From contig JBELLU010000049.1 of the NCBI GenBank assembly GCA_042096455.1, forward strand, positions 1-12,242: a stretch of DNA of 12,242 bases. Direction: 5' to 3'. The notes beneath the pieces are model-generated. The model was not told where the DNA came from. It made no database searches and saw only the letters and a list, made by a program, of their open reading frames with translations. Positions 7,060-12,242 of the stretch are shown in pieces. The stretch is from UBA7445 sp042096455. GTDB lineage: Bacteria; Verrucomicrobiota; Verrucomicrobiia; Opitutales; Coraliomargaritaceae. Position 1 is the first letter of the stretch; each line of letters begins with the position of its first letter. Made by a program: the position numbers and the translations under genes.

Positions 7060-7302
7060 GTGTCAGAGCCGAGCAAGAAATCCACCACCGACCATGTATA
7101 CGCTTTTTTGGGAGCAATCTTCCCGAATTGCGGTGATGCCCTTCGTTTGGTGGAAATCGGCCAGGAGCGCCCCTTGAAGGTTCACGAACGCCTGGTGCTC
7201 GCTTACAACTCACCCCTTTGCCTGCACTGTAACTGCAAACGCGAGAAGTTTGACAAGGAACGGGAGAAATACCGCTCCGTTGAGGCCTCGCGCAAGGACT
7301 AG
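7060..7302 (+). CDS. Small Cys-containing protein, zf-HC2-like, function unknown
   Basis: This 80-residue protein starts with GTG, 48 bases after yihA on the same strand. I do not recognise a named family. The stretch from C24 to C59 resembles the short putative zinc-finger (zf-HC2, anti-sigma-factor-like) pattern: a Cys (C24 in NCGDALRLVE), then ERPLKVHERLVLAY with H42, then CLHCNC (C54, C57, C59). In zf-HC2 proteins a His usually precedes the CxxC by four residues; here that place is N50, so metal binding, if any, would use C24, C54, C57 and perhaps C59 or H42. There is no membrane segment. The C-terminal third is very charged (KREKFDKEREKYR). No Shine-Dalgarno sequence is seen. Support for a real gene is the orderly Cys spacing and its fit between yihA and the nrdJ stop. 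The family assignment is weak. Confidence 0.6.
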   Translation: MSEPSKKSTTDHVYAFLGAIFPNCGDALRLVEIGQERPLKVHERLVLAYNSPLCLHCNCKREKFDKEREKYRSVEASRKD

Positions 7303-7320
7303 CCTAGCTACAGCCGAGGC
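7285..7320. repeat. Inverted repeat across the convergent stop codons
   Basis: GCCTCG (7285-7290) and CGAGGC (7315-7320) are perfect 6-base arms with a 24-base loop that contains both stop codons of the convergent genes (7300-7302 plus, 7304-7306 minus). A hairpin could form in either transcript. No T tract follows on either strand, so I do not call it a terminator. It is the only candidate structure for ending or insulating the two opposed transcripts. Confidence 0.3.
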
Positions 7321-10195
7321 TGGTGCCGCAATTCAGGCAACAGGCGCAGGTGCCGGTGACCTTGACCTTTCCGCTTCCGCACTCGGGACAGGTTAAGTTC
7401 CCTTCGCTCTGGGTAAGGAACTCCAACTGATCCGGGTCGATTTTGGCAACTTCCTGAGTCGGGATGGTTGAACTGCCCGGGTGTTGGTCCTCGAAGGCGT
7501 CATCATCCTGCGCAAGCGGTGACATCCGCTCCTTGTAACCGGGGATAAATTCCATCCCGAGCAGACGCGCCACATAGTCGATCACGCTTTTTGCAAATGG
7601 GATATGCGGATTCTTGGTCATACCCTCCGGTTCAAAGCGCACATGCGAGAATTTCTTAACAAAGGTATCGAGCGGCACCCCGTATTGCAGGCAAAGCGAG
7701 ACCAGCGTTCCAACGCAGTCCATGAGGCCGTTGATGGTGGACCCTGCCTTTGCCATTTGTATGAAAACCTCGCCGGGTTTGCCGTCGTCGAATTTCCCAA
7801 CCGTGAGGTAGCCTTCCGTGCCTCCAATCGAGAATTTATGGGTTAGAGATGAGCGGGTATCAGGCAACTTCCGGCGATACGGTTCGGTGGTTACTTGCAC
7901 GACCGGTTCCTCTTGGCTGTCGTTTTTTTGGGTGCGAACCGGGGCGGATCGTTTTGAGCCATCGCGATAAATCGCAATGCCTTTCACCCCCATTTTCCAT
8001 GCCTTCACATAGGTTTCCCGTATTTCACTGGCGGAGGCTTCCTTCGGCATGTTTACGGTCTTGGAAATCGCGCCGGAAAGGAAGGGCTGGAGCGCCGACA
8101 TCATTTTGATGTGTGCCTGATAGGGCAGGTAACGCTTCCCCATGCCCGATCGAAACGCGGAATCAAAGACCGCGATGTCTTCATCCCGAATGCCGGATTC
8201 CACGGTGCGCTTGCCCACTTGAACCGATTCAACCGTTCCGTATTCTTTGATATGCGCACAAATTTTATCAATGATCGCAGGTTCGTAGCCCAGTGTTTCA
8301 AGGGCGAGGGGAATGGATTTAATGGGCAAGGTCATGACGCCGCCCCCGGCGAGGGTCTTGTATGCCACCAGCCCAATCGCGGGCTCGACTCCGGTGGTGT
8401 CGCAATCCATCAAGAAACCAATCGTCCCGGTGGGAGCGAGCACCGTCACCTGCGCATTGCGATAGCCGAATCGCTCGCCCAACGCGATCGCTTCATCCCA
8501 AACCGATTGCGCGAACGCCACCAAATCCTGCGGTGCGGGATCCTTTAACTCCCGGACTGCCTGCCGGTGTAGTTCAATCACTTCACGCATCGAATCGACA
8601 TTGTCCTGAGCGGGTGGGTTCGGAACCCCGTAATGCGCGGCGTCGTGATAGCCTGCAAAGGCGCCTTTGACTCCCGCCAATTCTGCGGAGGTGCGGTAGG
8701 CGACGCCCGTCATGGTAGCGGTGATGGCTTGCGCCAAGCCAAGCCCTTCCGGTGAGGCGTAGGCGTAACCATTCGACATCAACAAGGCGCCGAGATTTGC
8801 AAAACCGAGGCCGAGGGTGCGGAACCAATGGGAGTTGTAACTGATACCTTCAGTGGGGTAGGAGGAGCGGTCCACAATGATATCCTGCGCGATGATGAAA
8901 ATACGCGCCGCCGCCGCAAAGCGTTCACTGTGGAAGCCATCGTCGGTCCTGAATTTCATGAGGTTCAGCGACGCGAGGTTACAGGCAGAATTGTCCAGGA
9001 AGAGGTATTCGCTGCAAGGGTTGGTGCAGTTCTGGCGACCCGATCCCTTACAGGTGTGCCATTTATTGATGGTATCATCAAATTGCATCCCCGGATCACC
9101 GCAGATATATGTCCCCTCCGCTATTTTATCCAACAGGTAGCTGGCATCCTTCTCTTCGCAGGGTTTTCCGTCGGTCACATTGCGCGTCCAGAATTTTTCA
9201 CCGGCGATCGCCGATTCCATGAATTGATCGCTCGCACGCACTGAGAGATTTTCGTTCTGGAACTTGATGGAGCCGTACGCCTCGCCGTTAAAGGAAGGAT
9301 CAAAGCCTTCTTCGATCAAGGCCCAGGCTTTGCGTTCTTCCAATTGTTTCGCTTCAATGAATTCCTCGATGTCTGGATGCCAATCGCGGAGGGTGTTCAT
9401 TTTGGCGGCGCGGCGGGTTTTGCCGCCACTTTTAACCACCCCCGCGACGGCATCATACACACACAAAAAGCTCAAGGGACCACTCGGTTTCCCGCCGCCG
9501 CTCAATTTTTCACGGGATGAGCGAATCGTGGACAAATCGGTACCGCTACCACTGCCGAACTTAAAGAGCATCGCCTCCGATCGCGCAAGCTCCATGATGG
9601 ATTCCATGCTGTCATCCACATGCTGAATGAAACAAGCGGAGCATTGAGGGTATTCGTATTGGCTGTCCGCACGCATCACGACATCGTGCTTCTGATCCCA
9701 GTAATAATTCCCCTTACAGGAGTCCTTTCCGACCCCGTAGGCGTGGTATAGGCCTAAATTGAACCATACGGGCGAATTAAAGGCGCCATATTGATGCACC
9801 AGTAACCAGGTAAGCTCTGCTTCAAAGATCGCTGCTTCCTTTGGGTCAGTGAAATATCCGTCCTCCAATCCCCATTGGGTGATGGTCTTTGCGACGCGGT
9901 CGACCACTTGCTTGAAGGAGTGCTCACGTCCACCCGTCTTCGGGTCATCGCCCAACTCGATATCGCCATAAAAATATTTTGACGCCAATATTTTGGTTGC
10001 CAGTTCGGAAAACGCCTTCGGGACTTCGATATTCGACTGCTTGAAAATGCAGTTTCCTGTATCATCCGTTATTTCCGTGCCTTTTACTTCCCAATCCAGC
10101 GTATCGTATGGATGGGTGTCGCAGTCGGAGAAGACGTGTTCTATTTTTAAAGATTTCTGGTTACTTGTATTGTCGATTTCGGAACTTGTTTTCAT
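7304..10195 (-). CDS. nrdJ: Adenosylcobalamin-dependent (class II) ribonucleotide reductase
   Basis: This enzyme reduces ribonucleotides to deoxyribonucleotides using a thiyl radical made with B12, independently of oxygen. Counted from ATG at 10195 it has 963 residues. The active site NPCSE (392-396) gives N392, thiyl Cys C394 and E396. C405 (in NSACNLASLNL) and C188 (in SACFIQHVDDS) are the reducing cysteine pair; the +11 spacing from C394 to C405 equals that of Thermotoga NrdJ. APTGTIGFL (about 587-595) is the phosphate-binding loop. A TSCPD domain (about 810-860) and a Cys-rich tail (CPECG at 936, then CACCLNCG to C962) follow, as in long NrdJ proteins with a C-terminal zinc-ribbon-like or redox tail. 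The frame is open up to ATG at 10339, which has AGGGG seven bases before it. The added 48 residues are hydrophobic, AT-rich and overlap the NrdR-like boxes, so I prefer 10195. Confidence 0.96.
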   Translation of the reverse strand: MKTSSEIDNTSNQKSLKIEHVFSDCDTHPYDTLDWEVKGTEITDDTGNCIFKQSNIEVPKAFSELATKILASKYFYGDIELGDDPKTGGREHSFKQVVDRVAKTITQWGLEDGYFTDPKEAAIFEAELTWLLVHQYGAFNSPVWFNLGLYHAYGVGKDSCKGNYYWDQKHDVVMRADSQYEYPQCSACFIQHVDDSMESIMELARSEAMLFKFGSGSGTDLSTIRSSREKLSGGGKPSGPLSFLCVYDAVAGVVKSGGKTRRAAKMNTLRDWHPDIEEFIEAKQLEERKAWALIEEGFDPSFNGEAYGSIKFQNENLSVRASDQFMESAIAGEKFWTRNVTDGKPCEEKDASYLLDKIAEGTYICGDPGMQFDDTINKWHTCKGSGRQNCTNPCSEYLFLDNSACNLASLNLMKFRTDDGFHSERFAAAARIFIIAQDIIVDRSSYPTEGISYNSHWFRTLGLGFANLGALLMSNGYAYASPEGLGLAQAITATMTGVAYRTSAELAGVKGAFAGYHDAAHYGVPNPPAQDNVDSMREVIELHRQAVRELKDPAPQDLVAFAQSVWDEAIALGERFGYRNAQVTVLAPTGTIGFLMDCDTTGVEPAIGLVAYKTLAGGGVMTLPIKSIPLALETLGYEPAIIDKICAHIKEYGTVESVQVGKRTVESGIRDEDIAVFDSAFRSGMGKRYLPYQAHIKMMSALQPFLSGAISKTVNMPKEASASEIRETYVKAWKMGVKGIAIYRDGSKRSAPVRTQKNDSQEEPVVQVTTEPYRRKLPDTRSSLTHKFSIGGTEGYLTVGKFDDGKPGEVFIQMAKAGSTINGLMDCVGTLVSLCLQYGVPLDTFVKKFSHVRFEPEGMTKNPHIPFAKSVIDYVARLLGMEFIPGYKERMSPLAQDDDAFEDQHPGSSTIPTQEVAKIDPDQLEFLTQSEGNLTCPECGSGKVKVTGTCACCLNCGTSLGCS

Positions 10196-10217
10196 TGAGC
10201 TTGTTGTGTGGTTATTA

Positions 10218-10233
10218 ACACTAGATATTGATG
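10218..10233. promoter_or_regulatory. NrdR box, nrdJ-proximal
   Basis: ACACTAGATATTGATG matches the published NrdR-box pattern (acaCwAtATaTwGtgt) at 12 of 16 positions, including ACAC at the start and the ATATTG core. NrdR is the zinc-finger/ATP-cone repressor that senses nucleotide state and represses ribonucleotide reductase genes through two boxes on the same helix face. This box lies 23 bases before the preferred nrdJ start and 31 bases (start to start) from the second box, the usual NrdR spacing of about three helical turns. Confidence 0.65.
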
Positions 10234-10238
10234 AAATT

Positions 10239-10269
10239 AACATAAGGAGCACTATACCTAGTGTTACAA
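10239..10269 (-). promoter_or_regulatory. Possible nrdJ promoter
   Basis: On the minus strand TTGTAA (10269-10264) and TATGTT (10244-10239) each match the sigma-70 -35 and -10 hexamers at 4 of 6 positions. The 19-base spacer is longer than ideal. This would put the distal NrdR box over the -35/spacer and the proximal box at the transcription start, a sensible layout for repression. An alternative -10, TATAGT (10256-10251), lies inside the distal box but lacks a good -35. Weak call. Confidence 0.25.
10249..10264. promoter_or_regulatory. NrdR box, nrdJ-distal
   Basis: Read on the minus strand, ACACTAGGTATAGTGC matches acaCwAtATaTwGtgt at 13 of 16 positions, with both half-sites (ACACTA and TAGTGC) nearly intact. 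Together with the box at 10218-10233 it forms a pair with a 15-base gap. The outer parts of the two boxes also give a perfect 9-base inverted repeat, TAACACTAG (10216-10224) and CTAGTGTTA (10258-10266). The location upstream of a ribonucleotide reductase is what the NrdR model predicts. Confidence 0.7.
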
Positions 10270-10385
10270 GGTGAACCAGCCGAATATAAATTGCACGAAA
10301 AAAAATAGATTTTAGGGCATTTATTTTCACATGAGCCATATTTGAACCCCTATAAAATATTTGGTAAAATAAAAAGCGGGATTTA

Positions 10386-10412
10386 TTCTTAAATTATATA
10401 TTATTTTAAGAA
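10386..10412 (-). repeat. AT-rich inverted repeat at the 3' end of purL
   Basis: TTCTTAAA (10386-10393) and TTTAAGAA (10405-10412) are perfect 8-base arms with an 11-base loop that includes the purL stop codon (10403-10401). In the purL transcript it would form a weak A-U stem. It is followed by CCCGC and a T-rich run (10375-10362 on the minus strand), but the GC-rich stem of a classical terminator is missing. It may contribute to termination or be chance in an AT-rich stretch. Confidence 0.3.
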
Positions 10413-12242
10413 GGATCGCGCGTTTTGGAACAATTTGAGCCAGGGGCCGGCTTCACCGGGAAACTGTCCTTCGGGACAATAGCTCATCTGTACCGAGCGG
10501 AAACAACGCTCGGGGTGGGGCATCATGATCGTGACGAGACCATCCGGTGTCGTAAAGGCGGTCGCCCCCTCGGGCGAACCATTTGGATTGGCGGGGTAGT
10601 GCTCCGCCGCTTGACCGCTGCCATCGATGTAACGCATGGCGATCAAATCCTTGTTCCGGCAGGTTTGAAAGTTACCTGTCTTTGAAAAATCCGCACGCCC
10701 TTCACCGTGTGCCACCGGAATCGGGAGGAGGGAACCCGTCATCCCGGAAAGGAAAAGACTGGGCGAATCGACGACCGCGACGTTTGAGTAGCGGGCTTCG
10801 AATTGCTCCGAGCGATTGCGGGAAAATTGCGGCCAGTCCTCCGCGCCGGGAATGATGTCCTTGAGTTGCGCGAGCATTTGGCAGCCATTACAAACCCCCA
10901 AGCTGAAACTATCGGGTCGTGCAAAGAAGGCCGCAAATTGATCCTTGAGGCTTGCGTTGTAGCGTATCGACTTTGCCCAGCCGGAGCCTGCCCCCAGCAC
11001 ATCACCATAAGAGAAACCGCCGCAGGCGACGAGACCGGCAAAGCGATCCAGACGCGCGTTGCCGTTGAGCAAGTCGGTCATGTGTAGATCCACTGCTTCA
11101 AAGCCCGCCCGATCAAAGGCGAATGCCATTTCGTTTTGGCCGTTGGTGCCCTGTTCGCGCAGGATTGCGATGCGTGGCCGGGAACCTGTGATATTGAATT
11201 GCGCCAGATGGGCGGCGCGATCTTCCTCGGGATCGTAGGACGGTTTTACGAGGAGACCACCATCTGAAGTATCGAGAAGGGCATCAAAGGCCTCTTGGGC
11301 ACAGTCCGGATTGTCGCGTTTTGCCTGCATGCGGTAGCTGAGTTCGGACCACGCGCGATTGAGCTCAGACAGTGGTTTCGAGTAAACTTCGGCGTCGGCT
11401 AAATGAATGGCAACGGTTTGGGACTCCGTGCTGTGCCCGATGTGATGGCTTACGCCCGTCAGTCCATGTGCTTCCAGAATGGATTGAACCGATGCGAGTT
11501 CACCATCCGCAACTTCGATCACGGCTCCCAATTCCTCCGCAAAGAGCGGCGCGAGCAACTCGCTTTGCTCACCGGAGGGAACGAGGGAATCGAGTGCCAA
11601 TTTCAAACCTTTCCGTCCGGCAAAAGCCATCTCGGTAACCGTTGCGAGCAGACCACCGTCAGAGCGGTCGTGATAGGACAATAATTTATCCTGCGCCATC
11701 ATGGCTTGAATGGCGTCAAAGAAACGTCGGAAGAGGGCAGGGTCGTTGAGATCGGGTACCGCATCACCGAGTTGATTGTAGACCTGCGCCAACGCGCTGC
11801 CCCCCAGTCGGTTCTTGCCGCCGCCGAGGTCGATCAAGAGCAGATGGCTGGTATTCGATTTGAGGTCCGGGGTGAGGGTCAGGCGGACATCCTGAACGGG
11901 GGAGAAGCCGGTGACGAGCAAGCTGAGCGGTGAAACCTGTTTATGGGAAACGCCCTTGCTGTCCTGCCAGGAACTGCGCATCGACATGGAATCCTTACCG
12001 ACCGGGATGCAAATGCCGAGCGCGGGGCACAATTCCATTCCAACCGCTTTGACGGTGTCGTAAAGATTGGCATCTTCGCCGCCTTCGCCCGCCGCAACCA
12101 TCCAGTTCGCGGAAAGTTTGATGTTTCCGATGGCGCCGACATTCGCGGCAGCGAGGTTGGTCAAGCATTCACCGATCGCGATCCGCCCGGAAGCGGGGGC
12201 ATTGAGCGCCGCGATGGGAGTGCGCTCGCCCATTGCCATGGC
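10401..12242 (-). CDS. purL: Phosphoribosylformylglycinamidine synthase (large single-chain PurL), N-terminus cut by window edge
   Basis: PurL converts FGAR, glutamine and ATP to FGAM in de novo purine synthesis, in the cytoplasm. The window holds the C-terminal 613 codons; the frame is open to the right edge, and the Met at 12239 is internal (it lies within the conserved AMAMGERTP motif). About half of a typical 1300-residue protein is therefore missing. Numbered from Met 12239, the second synthase half shows KLSANWM, GEDANLYD, PVGKDSMSM and LSYHDRSDGGLL. The glutamine amidotransferase domain begins near 355 (RIAILREQGTNGQNEMA). Its triad is C450 in GVCNGCQM, H575 and E577 in MPHPERCF. The Cys-to-His distance of 125 equals that of Salmonella PurL. 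The fused amidotransferase shows this is the proteobacterial/eukaryotic-type single chain, not PurLQS. It is transcribed toward nrdJ, 205 bases away. Confidence 0.97.
   Translation of the reverse strand, partial: AMAMGERTPIAALNAPASGRIAIGECLTNLAAANVGAIGNIKLSANWMVAAGEGGEDANLYDTVKAVGMELCPALGICIPVGKDSMSMRSSWQDSKGVSHKQVSPLSLLVTGFSPVQDVRLTLTPDLKSNTSHLLLIDLGGGKNRLGGSALAQVYNQLGDAVPDLNDPALFRRFFDAIQAMMAQDKLLSYHDRSDGGLLATVTEMAFAGRKGLKLALDSLVPSGEQSELLAPLFAEELGAVIEVADGELASVQSILEAHGLTGVSHHIGHSTESQTVAIHLADAEVYSKPLSELNRAWSELSYRMQAKRDNPDCAQEAFDALLDTSDGGLLVKPSYDPEEDRAAHLAQFNITGSRPRIAILREQGTNGQNEMAFAFDRAGFEAVDLHMTDLLNGNARLDRFAGLVACGGFSYGDVLGAGSGWAKSIRYNASLKDQFAAFFARPDSFSLGVCNGCQMLAQLKDIIPGAEDWPQFSRNRSEQFEARYSNVAVVDSPSLFLSGMTGSLLPIPVAHGEGRADFSKTGNFQTCRNKDLIAMRYIDGSGQAAEHYPANPNGSPEGATAFTTPDGLVTIMMPHPERCFRSVQMSYCPEGQFPGEAGPWLKLFQNARSFLK

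Larger units (their letters stand above)
10196..10400. other. AT-rich nrdJ upstream region
   Basis: These 205 bases between purL and nrdJ are about 29% G+C by hand count (58 of 200 over 10201-10400), clearly lower than the flanking genes. They hold the NrdR-like boxes, the probable nrdJ promoter and an AT-rich inverted repeat at the purL end. No B12 riboswitch is recognisable. A 48-codon in-frame extension of nrdJ (10339-10196) crosses most of the region and encodes a hydrophobic stretch; I regard it as untranslated. Confidence 0.6.

Noticed and set aside
10339..10355. tRNA T-arm-like GGGGTTCAAAT on the minus strand near 10350
   Set aside because: The flanking bases do not form a T stem, and no acceptor or anticodon stem is found.
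10196..10400. Cobalamin riboswitch upstream of the B12-dependent nrdJ
   Set aside because: No B12-box-like conserved core or GC-rich stems are visible; the region is AT-rich and short, and the NrdR-like boxes explain it better.
1..12242. Mobile element, phage, CRISPR or defence system
   Set aside because: No transposase, integrase, direct repeat array, att-like duplication or known defence gene was seen; the whole window reads as housekeeping chromosome.

Overview
The window looks like a stretch of ordinary chromosome from a Gram-negative bacterium. I infer a member of the Verrucomicrobiota, probably Opitutae/Puniceicoccales-like. The reasons are the lipid A kinase with a long N-terminus, an adenylate-kinase-like protein with an extra C-terminal domain, a B12-dependent ribonucleotide reductase, a large single-chain PurL, and weak use of Shine-Dalgarno sequences. 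Lineage is an inference from protein character only. No transposon, phage, CRISPR array, rRNA or tRNA is visible.

Layout. (1) Positions 1-1364, minus strand: the N-terminal 454 residues of a type IA DNA topoisomerase (TopB/topoisomerase III type), cut by the left edge. (2) Positions 1365-1603: a divergent intergenic region. (3) Positions 1604-7302, plus strand: seven co-directional genes with gaps of 3-48 bases, probably one operon or two. They are lpxK, an adenylate-kinase-like gene, rsmJ, an M29 aminopeptidase, slyX, the ribosome-assembly GTPase yihA/ysxC, and a small Cys-containing protein. (4) Positions 7304-10195, minus strand: nrdJ, convergent with the small gene and only one base from it. 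(5) Positions 10196-10400: an AT-rich (about 29% G+C by hand count) nrdJ upstream region with two NrdR-box-like sites. (6) Positions 10401-12242, minus strand: the C-terminal 614 residues of PurL, cut by the right edge.

How they fit together. The plus-strand cluster mixes envelope lipid A synthesis (LpxK) with nucleotide metabolism, 16S rRNA methylation (RsmJ) and 50S assembly (YihA), which suggests a growth-linked housekeeping operon. The minus-strand pair purL and nrdJ serves purine synthesis and dNTP production. The best regulatory signal is a pair of sites 31 bases apart just upstream of nrdJ that resemble the tandem boxes bound by the repressor NrdR. They lie inside the N-terminal extension of the longest possible nrdJ reading frame, so translation probably starts at 10195 rather than 10339. 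The less well understood parts are the extra domain on the adenylate-kinase-like protein and the small zf-HC2-like protein. I see no clear new multi-gene system.
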